64,000 nt of DNA from Prionace glauca (taxonomy: Eukaryota; Chordata; Chondrichthyes; Carcharhiniformes; Carcharhinidae): contig CM075760.1 of NCBI GenBank assembly GCA_037974335.1, forward strand, positions 49,124,469 to 49,188,468. Direction: 5' to 3'. Both the position numbers and the translations under genes were made by a program. Below are positions 34,641-44,564 of the stretch, one piece after another (within the stretch, counting starts at the first letter, position 1; every line of letters starts with the position of its first letter). The notes under the pieces are model-generated. The model did not search any database. It worked only from the letters and a program-made list of their open reading frames with translations, and had not been told where the DNA came from.

Positions 34641-34971
34641 CGACATGAAGCAGTAGGAAACTCCCGAAGCAACATCCAAGAGCAGCCCACCACAACCTGC
34701 CGCCCGCATGCCCCTTGCTGGACTTAAATGCCTGTGGATAAAAAATTCATTATTAAAAAGACTCTATATCCCTGAGGCTAAAACTGAACCCCAAGCCTAC
34801 AATGTTTAGTAAGGCCTGCTAAATCCCCCTATATGTAGACCGCTCATGTGGCTGTCCAAGTGACTCTTGAACAACCCTAGCGTGCCTGCTTCCACCACCT
34901 TACTCGGCAGTGCATTCCACATCCCCAATACCCTTTGTGTGTAAAACTGCCCTCTAATATTAGTCTTATAT

Positions 34972-36372
34972 CTAGCCCCCCCTCACCCTAAGCCCGTGAC
35001 CCCACGTTCTATCCATTTCTAATAGCGGAAAAAGCTTACCACCATTTACTCTATCTATCCCCTTCATAATCTTAGAAACCTCTATTAGATCCCCCCTCAG
35101 CCGACGTCTCTCAAGGGAAAACCGCCGAAGTGCGTTCAATCTTTCCTCGTAAGACAGCCCTTCCATACCAGGCAACATCCTGGTAAATCTCCTCTGCATT
35201 CTCTCCAGGATCTCTACATCCTTCCGGTAGTACGGCGACCACAACTGGACGCAGTACTCCAGGTGAGGCCTAACCAACGTTCTATACAACTGCAACATCA
35301 GACTCCTACTCTTATGTTCTATACCCCTTCCTATGAAGGCTAACATGCCATACGCTTTCCTCATCACATTCTGCACCTGCACCGACACCTTCAGGGACTT
35401 GTGTACCTGCACTCCCAGGTTTCTCTGCGTATCTATACTCCGGATAGTTCTACCTTTTATCGTATAACTCCGCTCCACATTATTCCAGCCAAAGTGCATC
35501 ACCTCGCATTTCTCCGGATTAAATTCCATTTGACATCTATCTGCCCAATCTACCAGCCTGTCTATGTCCTGTTGCATTGCCAGGCACTGCTCCTCAGTGC
35601 CCGCCAATCCAACCATCTTAGTGTCATCAGCAAATTTGCTGATCACACCTCCTACCCCCTCTTCCAAGTCATTAATATATACTACAAATAGTAGAGGTCC
35701 TAGTACCGAGCCCTGCGGCACCCCACTGGTGACAGACCTCCAATTGGAAAAGGAGCCTTCCACTACTACCCGCTGTCTTCTCCTCCCAAGCCAGTTCTCC
35801 ACCCATCTACATACCTGGCCTTGTATCCCATGAGCCTTCACCTTTTCTATCAGCCTACCGTGAGGGACCTTGTCAAACGCCTTACTGAAATCCATATAGA
35901 CAACATCAACGGCTTGTCCTTCGTCAACCTTTTTTGTCACCTCTTCAAAAAATTCCAATAGATTCGTAAGGCACGACTTCCCTGTAACGAAGCCGTGCTG
36001 CGTATCCTTGATCAGATTGCAGCGCTCCAGATGCTCATACATCCTATCCTTGAGGATCCTCTCCATTATCTTGCCTATAACTGAAGTCAAGCTCACTGGC
36101 CTATAGTTCTCTGGGTTATCCCTCTGACCCTTCTTAAACAACGGTACTACATTTGCAATCCGCCAATCCTCTGGGACCTCACCTGTGTCCAAAGAAGAGA
36201 CAAAGATTTGCGTCAGAGGCCCAGCAATTTCATTCCTCACCTCCCTTAGCAGCCTAGGATAGATGCCATCAGGCCCCGGAGATTTATCCGTCTTCATACT
36301 GTCTAAAAGTCCCAACACCTCTTCCCTCGTGATGACTATTTCCCTCAACGGGTCCTCAAACTTCTCAAGCAC
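34972..36372 (-). pseudogene. Central LINE reverse transcriptase (466 open codons)
   Basis: Contains, in order, KSPGPDGIYPRLLREV, NVVPLFKKGQRDNPENYRPV, HGFVTGKSCLTNLLEF, DVVYMDFSKAFDKVPH (motif A), GVPQGSVLGPLLFVVYINDL (motif B), KFADDTKMVG (motif C, FADD) and the C-terminal LYRTLVRPHLEYCVQLWSPY and LEPMQRRFTRMLPG-type segment. All catalytic aspartates are visible. The frame closes shortly before the usual C-terminus and the upstream endonuclease is out of frame, so the element cannot move by itself. Confidence 0.9.
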
Positions 36373-36383
36373 AGCAGCAGAGA

Positions 36384-37672
36384 TCAGCCCCTCTCCTGTG
36401 TGAATACCGACGCAAAGTATTCATTCAAGATCTCCCCCATTCCCCCAGGCTCCAAGCATAGTTCCCCTCCTCTGTCCCTGAGAGGACCAATGTTCCCTCT
36501 AACCATCCTTTTGTTTCTAATATAGGAGTAAAATGTCTTAGGATTTTCCTTAATCCTACCCGCCAAAGCCATTTCGTGGCCCCTTTTTGCCTTTCTGATG
36601 CCCCTTTTAGGTTCTCTCCTACATTTTCTGTATTCTTCGAACGCTATCTCTGTCCTCAAATGCCCAGATCTAGTGTACGCCTCCCTCTTTCTCCTGACCC
36701 GGTCCTCAATATCCCTAGTTACCCACGGCTCTCTAATCCTACCTTTCCCATCCTTCCTCTTGACCGGCACATGTCTTTCCTGTAAAGATTTTAGTTTTCC
36801 CTTGAGAGATTCCCACATACCCAGCGTCGACCTACCGTTAAACAGCGTACCCCAGTCCGTAACTTTAAGATCCTGCCTAATCCGGTTGTATCTAGCCCTC
36901 CCCCAGTTTAACACCCTCCCCTTAGGACAGGCTTCATCTTTATCCATTAATATCTTGAACCAGACAGAGTTGTGGTCACTGTTAGCCACATGCTCTCCTA
37001 CTTCAACGTCAACCACCTGCCCAGGCTCATTCCCCAGAACCAAGTCCGGTATAGCCCCTTCTCTGGTCGGTCTATCCACGTACTGCTCCAGGGATCCTTC
37101 CATTACACACTGTCAGCAGCCTCTGATCTCAGTACATTCCAATCTACCCTGGGGAGATTAAAATCTCCCACTACCACCATCCTATTCTTCCTGCACTTAT
37201 CTAGAATGTCCCTGCTTATCCCTTCTTCCACAGCCCTCGGTCTGTTGGGCGGTCTGTAGTACACACCCAACATAGTAACATCTCCCTTCCTATTCCTCAA
37301 CTCCACCCATAGCGACTCGATTCCGATATCCTCCGTACCTCCCTTCCTCTGCACTGCTACGATGCAATCCTTAACTAACAACGCCACTCCCCCACCTCTC
37401 AGCGACCCACCCCTATCTCGCCTGAAACACTTATACCCAGGAACATTCAACTGCCAGTCCTGCCCTTCCTTTAACCAAGTCTCTGTCACCGCCACCACTT
37501 CCAACTTCCTTTCGAACATTAATGCCTTCAGTTCATCTGTTTTGCCAGTCACACTCCTAGCATTGAAACACATGCACCGAAGACCCTCAGAAACAATCCG
37601 ATCCTTCTTCCTACCCTCCGGGCTTACCCTATCCCCAATCCCAGTTTCGTCTACCTCCCCACCCCCCTCCAT
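36384..37672 (-). pseudogene. Central LINE endonuclease region, two frames
   Basis: 37,103-37,672 reads MCFNARSVTGKTDELKALMF, AVTETWLKEG, GVYYRPPNRP and VVVGDFNLPRVDW. 36,384-37,103 continues DLVLGNEPGQVVD, ANSDHNSVWFKI and the linker toward the reverse transcriptase. The Asn, Glu, GDFN and SDH motifs of apurinic-type endonucleases are all present, but a frameshift separates the two halves near 37,103. Confidence 0.88.
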
Positions 37673-37892
37673 AGTAGTTTAAACCCTGCCGAAACACTCC
37701 AGCTAACCTTCCAGCTAAGATATGCATGCCCTTCCCAGTTAACTGTACCCCATCCCTCTTGTATATTTGCCGTTCTTTCATAAAGACTTCCCAGTGGTCT
37801 ACGAATATAAAACCCTCTGCCCTATACCAATCCTTCAACCACGCATTTAGTTGGATTATTTCATTATTTCTAGCCCTGCTAGCCCCAGGCAC
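37629..37892 (-). pseudogene. Central LINE ORF1 C-terminus (SGNH-esterase-like end)
   Basis: Reads RARNNEIIQLNAWLKDWYRA, FVDHWEVFM and YKRDGVQLTGKGMHILAGRL. CR1-type ORF1 proteins often end in an SGNH esterase domain whose last catalytic block is DxxH; here DGVQL stands where DGVHL is usual, so the histidine appears lost. Only the C-terminal part is present. Confidence 0.7.
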
Positions 37893-37925
37893 CGGCAGCA
37901 GCCCAGAGAACGCCCAGAGAATTTC

Positions 37926-38570
37926 CTCGGCGGGAATTGAAACTACGCATCACTGGGGAAGTGCTGAACACAAACCACTGGACGACTAGTGAACATCGCT
38001 CGACAATCACCAGGCAAGACTGTTCCCTTCCTGTTGGCGAACGCTTCAGTGGTCACGGGCATTCAGCCTCTGACCTTCGGGTAAGCATTCTCCAAGGCGG
38101 CCTTCACGACACACGACAGCGCAGAGTCGCTGAGCAGAGACTGATAGCCAAGTTCCGCACACATGAGGACGGTCTCATCAGGGATCTTGGGTTCATGTCG
38201 CACTATCTGTAACCCCCGTGACTTGCTTGGGTTTGCAAAACCTCACTCACTGTGCTGTCTGGAGACAATATACATCTCTTTAACCTGTGATCAGTGCTCC
38301 TTCCACTCACATTGTCAGCCACTTCAGGTCTTGAACAGCAGGTTAGGTGTAAGGATTCGCATTCTAATCAGTAATCTCTAAACTGTCTGTGCTTTGTATG
38401 CTCTGTCTGAGGCCAGAACTCTCCATTCACCTGACGAAGGGGCTAACCCCGAAAGCTTGTGAGTATATTATCAAATAAATCGGTTGGACTAAAACCTGGT
38501 GTTGTCAGACTTTTTACTGTGTTTACGCCAGTCCAACGCCGGCATACCCACATCATGACTATTATCCGAA
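37926..38570 (+). repeat. Unidentified repeat with a short open end and SINE-like tail
   Basis: An open frame around 37,937-38,212 ends SILQGGLHDTRQRRVAEQRL then HEDGLIRDLGFMSHYL and a stop. I recall this ending from shark repeats but cannot name the family. It is followed at 38,395-38,560 by a tail (cctgacgaaggggctaaccc, cgaaagcttgtgagtat, aacctggtgttgtcagact) related to the SINE piece at 40,165-40,290. Confidence 0.5.
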
Positions 38571-39298
38571 AAGGCAGGGATGAAGGTGTCTTTGCACAGA
38601 TGGGTCACTGGGTGGCGCAGTGGCTCTTTCACTGAACAGCCTTTAGTTCAACCACATTCCACACATGACAGCGGGAACATGCCTGTCTGGGAAAGGGGGC
38701 AGCCCTATAATAGGGAAAATGGAGCACAGTGGATGGGTTTTTGAGAGCGGAATTAAGCCAAGGCAGAGGCAGTTATTTTTTTATTTAAAATTTATTTAAA
38801 AAATTCAGACAATATTTTACAATAATTTTTTTTTAAGTTAGAAAATGAACATAACGATCGAGCTTCACATTGAGAACAGAACAAATGCACAGGGAATCCG
38901 TCAATATTTGTACATCTGTTACATACACCACAAAGAGAATACAGACCTTAAGAGAAAGATGAATTAACAGATGTGAATAAGGAATGAGAAAAGTTTCTTA
39001 TGTATACATGAAATTTAAACTACGGGAAAACTATTAACCACAGTTGCATTGTAACAAAAAAAAAGTCTCGTATTTTTCACACTGGAAACTGATATAACGT
39101 CTACGATTATCTCAGTTACAGATTCAGAATGATAAAATGAGGGAATAGAATAACCGAGAGCATATATTGCATTTGAGTCACAGAGAGATCTTGATAATCA
39201 GCCCAGAGTCAAAAAAGTTAACCCATCACTTGATCTGTAAAATAAAGACACAACAATGAAGCAGATGTTCCTGATGTGGGACATTAATATTGGAGTTT
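38571..39298. other. Central spacer, AT-rich part
   Basis: No gene. A T/A-rich low-complexity stretch is at about 38,775-38,840. Confidence 0.5.
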
Positions 39299-39898
39299 TT
39301 ATTCATGGAATGTTGTCATTGGCTGAACACACCATGGTTGAATAAGAATCTGTCATTTTGCAGGAGAAAGCTATTTCTGTAAAAGTGGCCTGGTATGAAA
39401 ACTAAAGTAACAAATACAGCGCGGATAAAGTAAATTCTAAAACATGCTGTTGGGTAAGCTGGTGATTAGAGTTTGTATTTTTCGCTGCTGTTTAGATTTC
39501 ACGTCTGAAATTGAAGATTTATTGCTCTCATCCAAACTCTGAAAACAAATGTGAGATATTGCCTGGATGAACATATAAAACATAATTTTGCCTCGAGTCC
39601 TGGAGTGCAGACACTGAGCAAATTCAACAGGAGGTTCTCTTGTCATTTCTGGCAGGAAATTGGGAAGAGACGAGCTTAAGGACAGTTTAAATGATGCCGG
39701 CCCTTCACTGCATGTTACTGTGTGCAGCTCATTGTGTTTCTGAGGTGAGATGATTTCTGTTTGTTCCTCAGTTCAGACTTACCTGAATCAGTGAAGGAGC
39801 AGGCTCAATCCTCCTGATGGCCGTTCCAAGTTTCATTGCTTTTAATGAATTTCAGTAACGTTATCATCAAATAACATTATTGTGACAGGGTTTCACGT
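39299..39898. other. No gene; inner end of the right arm
   Basis: Mirrors 33,366-33,965. A small open frame (39,437-39,646) has a left-arm counterpart but no recognised family. Confidence 0.5.
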
Positions 39899-39980
39899 GG
39901 TATCGTGGCCGAGCGGTCTAAGGCGCTGGATTAAGGCTCCAGTCTCTTCGGAAGCGTGGGTTCGAATCCCACCGCTGCCA
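39899..39980 (+). tRNA. tRNA-Leu(AAG), right arm
   Basis: 82 nt: GGTATCGTGGCCGAGCGGTC .. CTGGATTAAGGCTCCAG .. CCCACCGCTGCCA. Same anticodon loop (TTAAGGC). The fifth base of the acceptor stem is T where G is normal, giving one T-C mismatch, and the variable arm has GGAAGCG for GGAGGCG. It may still fold; less canonical than the left copy in the acceptor stem but more canonical in the D arm. Confidence 0.8.
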
Positions 39981-40758
39981 AAATGGATTTGAGTTTTGGT
40001 CTCACAGTTCAGATTGAATGCAGGAATGTGTGCTGTGTCGTTTTCGTCAAGAATAACGAACACAAACATTGCCAGCTGAACAATTTGCTGGAGTAAAGCA
40101 GTGTGTGCAAGTGGCCCCTTTCGAGAGCACTCACACACAGTGAATTTCTGACTGCCGAGTTAAACTGATGAAGGAGCAGCGCTCCAAAAGCTCGTAATTC
40201 AAAATAATTCTGTTTTACTTTAACGTGGTGTTGTGAGAATGCGTTCTGTACCCACTTCAATCCAACACTGGCGTCTCCACATCATGATATAAATAACAGG
40301 ATTACAAACAGTGAGGCTGTATTGCCTGCCCAAGAATTAAGGTGATGGGCTTGATTTTTCGAACTGAAACTGAAATCGGATCGTGTACACATCCCATCCT
40401 TCCCATTTCTACCCAGATACTTACAGAATTAATCTGGGTCTTGTGATAACCACGGTACTACAGAAACAGGGTGATGACCTCAGGGCAAGCAGATCTGGAG
40501 AAACAACTAGACTGGCTCCAGAAGCCCATCATTTGCCCACAGTAATTGATATTACATTGTCTCTGCTGTTTCCTCCTGTCAAAATGAATAATGATGTTTC
40601 CCACTGCATTAAAGTTTTGAAAAAAAAAGTATTCATGACGTTTAAAGCAAATCAAATGAACACCTGAAAATGATGCATTAACGAAGAGGCAGAAATCATT
40701 TTTCTCTTAGATATTTGGGAGACGGAAGCTTCCAGTCTGCTAGCCAGCCAACCAGCCG
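39981..40758. other. Inter-tRNA region, right arm, with SINE-like piece
   Basis: 40,165-40,290 is a SINE-like tail (ctgatgaaggagcagcgctc, tttaacgtggtgttgtgaga, actggcgtctccacatcatg). The left arm has only 263 bp between the same tRNA genes, so about 0.5 kb was gained here or lost there. Confidence 0.6.
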
Positions 40759-40835
40759 GCCGAAATAGCTCAGTTGGGAGAGCGTTAGTTAGACTGAAGA
40801 TCTAAAGGTCCCTGGTTCGATCCCGGGTTTCGGCA
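40759..40835 (+). tRNA. tRNA-Phe(GAA) with a 4-nt duplication (right arm, probably a pseudogene)
   Basis: GCCGAAATAGCTCAGTTGGG .. GCGTTAGTTAGACTGAAGAT .. GGTTCGATCCCGGGTTTCGGCA region. Acceptor stem, T arm and anticodon GAA are perfect, but TTAG is duplicated between the D stem and anticodon stem, making it 77 nt. The extra bases should distort the core fold. The promoter boxes look intact, so it may still be transcribed. Confidence 0.8.
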
Positions 40836-41232
40836 GGATTCCGTTGCTGGTTTTCTGTGCTCTCTGCTAAACAGTCCTGCATTTTGTCTCGCACTGTTTT
40901 CAAACATCAATTGACACAAACTGCAACAGACCAAATACCCACCGCAATTTCCACCCTGCCAGGTGTTGTTATATTTCCACCTTGTTGGATTTCGCTTTTT
41001 AAAAAACTTCCTCTATTTCTAAACATTCCCAATGTTAATGAAAGGTGATGGAGGTGAAGGTTTATCTTTGTTTCCTTATGCACACATGCCATGTAACGTC
41101 CTGAGTTTTTCCAATCTCATCACATTTCAGTGCAGATGTCAGGTCCGCTTTTACATGGCAGTGAAAATACATTTAGTTGGCATGCTGTTTCATCCAAAAC
41201 AATGTATATTTGCATTACCTCTTTTGATTCCT
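40836..41232. other. No gene recognised
   Basis: Mirrors about 32,553-32,947 of the left arm. Confidence 0.5.
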
Positions 41233-41518
41233 CCAGAAGAAGGCCATTCGGCCCATCGAGTCCGCACCCACAACAATCCCACCCACGCCCTATTCCCAGT
41301 AAACACACATATTTACCCTTCTAATCCCTCTGACACTAGGATCAATTTAGCATAGAAAATCAAACTAACCCACACATCTTTGAAGCCTGAACACCTGGAG
41401 GAAACCCACGGAGGCATGGGGAGAACGTGCAAACTCTGCACAGACGGTGACCCGAGGACCTGAGTCCCTGGCGCTGTGAGGCAGCAATGCTAATCACTGT
41501 GCTACCGCGCTGTCCTTT
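41233..41518 (-). mobile_element. tRNA-headed SINE (right arm)
   Basis: Same insertion as 32,262-32,552, in reverse. In plus view it ends gctaatcactgtgctaccgc gctgtcc. Confidence 0.85.
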
Positions 41519-42109
41519 CTACTGCACTCAATGTTACTGCAGTTCACTCCATTCAAAGTATTAGCATCAATCTGTGATACACCATCCTGCGGTGATTCTG
41601 CTGAATAACATTAAATTATCGGCGTTAATGGACCATCCAACGATGGATGCCATTGATTTGAAACTTTGCTGCTTTTCTGGGTGAACTCCAGCTCACCATT
41701 CCTCCCGCAATGTCACCGCTCAAACTGAGTCTTTCTCCTTCCCACATTGTTAAACTCACAGTTACTGGTTTCTGAGTGAAAACTGCCTCCACTTCACAGG
41801 GGGTGGGAGAGTTTACTATTTCATTCAATTAAAAGTTTTCTTGTCATGGAAGCAGAGATTTGGACCGAGATCTGCAGATATTTGTGTCGGTAGAAACAAT
41901 AAATCTTCCCCCATTAACAGCTAGATTTTAACCGCATCAGCATTTCGTACCATCAGCCCTTTCTCGCCTATCGCTCTCTTAATTTCTTTTTGATTCTTCA
42001 CATGTGACTTTTCCAATTCAGACACAAACAAAGAAATCTCCCTAATATTGATTCTGACAGTTGCAGACTGAGAAGTAACGCAGGATTGTTGTACAGCAAT
42101 AAATCTACA
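41519..42109. other. No gene recognised
   Basis: Mirrors 31,667-32,261. Confidence 0.45.
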
Positions 42110-42181
42110 TTCCCTGAGCGGGAGCCGAACCCAGGTTGTAGTACTGAGAGCGCCGAATCTTAACCACTAGGCCACCAGGGA
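42110..42181 (-). tRNA. tRNA-Glu-like sequence, degenerate (right arm)
   Basis: On the minus strand TCCCTGGTGGCCTAGTGGTT .. CGGCGCTCTCAG .. CCCGCTCAGGGAA region. Here the acceptor stem pairs (TCCCTGG/TCAGGGA), unlike the left copy. The 3' side of the anticodon stem (TACTA) no longer pairs with CGGCG, and the T loop is TTCGGCT. Probably a pseudogene. Confidence 0.6.
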
Positions 42182-42289
42182 AGTTGATGCAATTTCTTTA
42201 AAATGTTGATTTATCCATGAATTTTTATTGTATTTCGGACTTTTTCTTCACCAATTGCAAGTTTATCCTTCACATTTTATCCTTCACAA

Positions 42290-42998
42290 AGACCTTGTCT
42301 TTGTCAAAACTGAGTATGTCATGTTTCTATTTAGATGAGAAAACACCACGCTGGTTAATAATATACTGTATACACTCTCTCAGTAATGACTGAACTGGGC
42401 CCAGTCTGCATTCATATTAGTACAGGTGCTTTATCGATATCTGGTGCATTCGGCTCTGTCTCTGTGTTACTGCACAAAACCCGTCCCTCATTTATATTAT
42501 AACAGATCATATTAGTTGGATTCACCATGCAAAATTGCCCGTTACTTTCCCTTAGAGTATGTGGATTAGCCATGGTAAATGTGTGGGGCTAACGGGGATA
42601 GGGCAGAGGGGAGGATCTGGGTGGGATGCAGACTCGGTGGGCCAAGATAACCTTTCTTCTGAACTGTAGGAATTCTATGGTTCTATGTCGAAGAAATATC
42701 ATAGACATTTGCGTGTTTATTTATTTTAAATATTCTATTTTCTAATAACCCCCTTTGGAGAAATTATCTCTTTTAGCAATTCCCCTTCAGTTTTCCCAGT
42801 GATAACCTCAGCCCATCTCTGCTTTCCCTGAATGCATGGAAACACCAAACAGTTTATGTGTTTCAACTGAAGAACATTTCATATGTAAGCATTTATTGAC
42901 AACCATTCTGTTGTGTGTTCTTCCATACAAAATGATTACAGCCTCACTATTTTGTTCCCGGTGTTGACCTATCTGTCTTTAGAGATCTGTTGGAAAAC
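42290..42998 (-). repeat. Inner copy of the ~700-bp duplication, right arm
   Basis: Mirror of 30,768-31,485 and also similar to 51,575-52,288. Confidence 0.78.
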
Positions 42999-43217
42999 GG
43001 ATAGGCTGACAATGTGTGACAACAATACTCACAACGGTTTCAACTCTCTTCAGTTCAGCAACACATTGTTAATCAATGTTCCTTTTTTTTGCCAAGGTGC
43101 ATGAACCAAAATGTTTGCCTTCATTCGGATTTTTTAACATGCGTAAAAAGGACAATAACCATGTAATTTACAAGAAAAGATGAAGTCATCTTGTTTGTTC
43201 AGAGACTGTGATTCATG

Positions 43218-43765
43218 TACACATCTCTGGTGCGGCCGCACTTGGAGTTTTGTGTGCAGTTTTGGTCCCCACATTACAGGAAGGATGTAGAGGCTTTGGA
43301 GAGGGTGCAGAGGAGGTTTACCAGGATGTTGCCTGGTATGGAGGGGAGATCCTATGAGGAGAGATTGAGAGATTTGGGGTTGTTTTCGCTGGAAGGAAGG
43401 CGGCTAAGAGGGGATCTCATTGAAACATATAAGATGATTAGAGGTTTAGACAGGGTAGATAGTGATAGCCTTTTTCCTAGGATGGAGAAAGCTAGCACGA
43501 GGGGGCACGATTTTAAATTAAGGGGGGGTAGTTATAGGACAGATGTCAGGGGTAGGTTCTTTACCCAGAGGGTGGTGAGGGACTGGAATGCCCTGCCAGC
43601 TGCAGTTGTAAATGCACCTAGTTTGGGGGCGTTTAAAAGATCTGTGGATAGGTTTATGGATGAAAAGGGATTGGTTTAGGCTAGTGGGTCATTGTTTTGT
43701 AACTGGTCGGCGCAACATCGTGGGCCGAAGGGCCTGTTCTGCGCTGTAATGTTCTATGTTCTATG
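43218..43765 (+). mobile_element. CR1-type LINE 3' end, private to the right arm
   Basis: 548 bp inserted upstream of the right receptor copy. The left arm has the empty site (..attaatgtccctcag). It encodes the C-terminal reverse-transcriptase region (RPHLEFCVQFWSPHYRKDVE, RRFTRMLPGMEG, RFFTQRVVRDWNALP) and ends in ttctatgttctatg. Open for 154 codons, so young. Confidence 0.92.
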
Positions 43766-44564
43766 TCCCTCAGCACACGGTTTAATTGTTCCAATGGGGA
43801 CATTAGAAGATTTATAAATAGGAAATTTCACACTGTGTGCAATATTGTTTAACTGGGATTGGTCTCTAGTACAGTCAGCGATCATTGAATTTCAGAGCTA
43901 TGTTCTGGATTATACCACTTGAGCTTCGTATTCTTTGGGTATTTTACGACATCCAAAGGATTTACTACCCGTTCCTTGCTGTAGTTGGTGTCACTGGTAA
44001 GTCATATTTCTCTATGTTCATTGTCCTTGTCTATGTTACCCAGTTATTGATATTATTCTGTGTAACTTTCATGGTTTGTTGCTGTGAATGCACTGGAAAC
44101 ATTTCTCGTTGCCACACAGCTATCCTCACACTACCTGACATTCACTTTCAATCTTTCCACTTTACGGTTGTCGTTATGTAACATGATTTCCAGTATTATG
44201 ATTCACAGCCAATTCCAAATCAGCTGATTTAACATCTTCAACTGCACAGCCTTCAGCACAATCAAAGCAGAGTCATCCAGACCAGAAACATTTGCTCCAA
44301 ACCTACTGGCACCATTGTGTCCCCCACATACAAACCTGAAGAAGGCAGCAAATTGGAGACTTTATTAACTGGTGAATTTGGTTTCTTGCTACATCATAGC
44401 GGGGCTTTTCTGCTGCGAACTTTGTCTCGAGCAGAATAGGTGAACTCAGTCTATTCTGAGGTGGATTTAATAAAAATGTTTCAGCTGTTACCAAGGATCC
44501 TGAGAGATTGCTTCTCTTGTGCTCAGTCTAAAATACGAGTGAATTGTATTTCTCTTCCTTACAG

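Larger units (their letters stand above)
34641..37925 (-). mobile_element. CR1-type LINE in the centre of the inverted duplication
   Basis: The longest LINE copy in the window. On the minus strand: end of ORF1 (37,629-37,892), endonuclease (36,384-37,672) and reverse transcriptase (34,972-36,372), then a 3' region reaching toward 34,755. The 3' boundary is blurred by the neighbouring SINE. At least two frame changes inactivate it. Confidence 0.88.
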
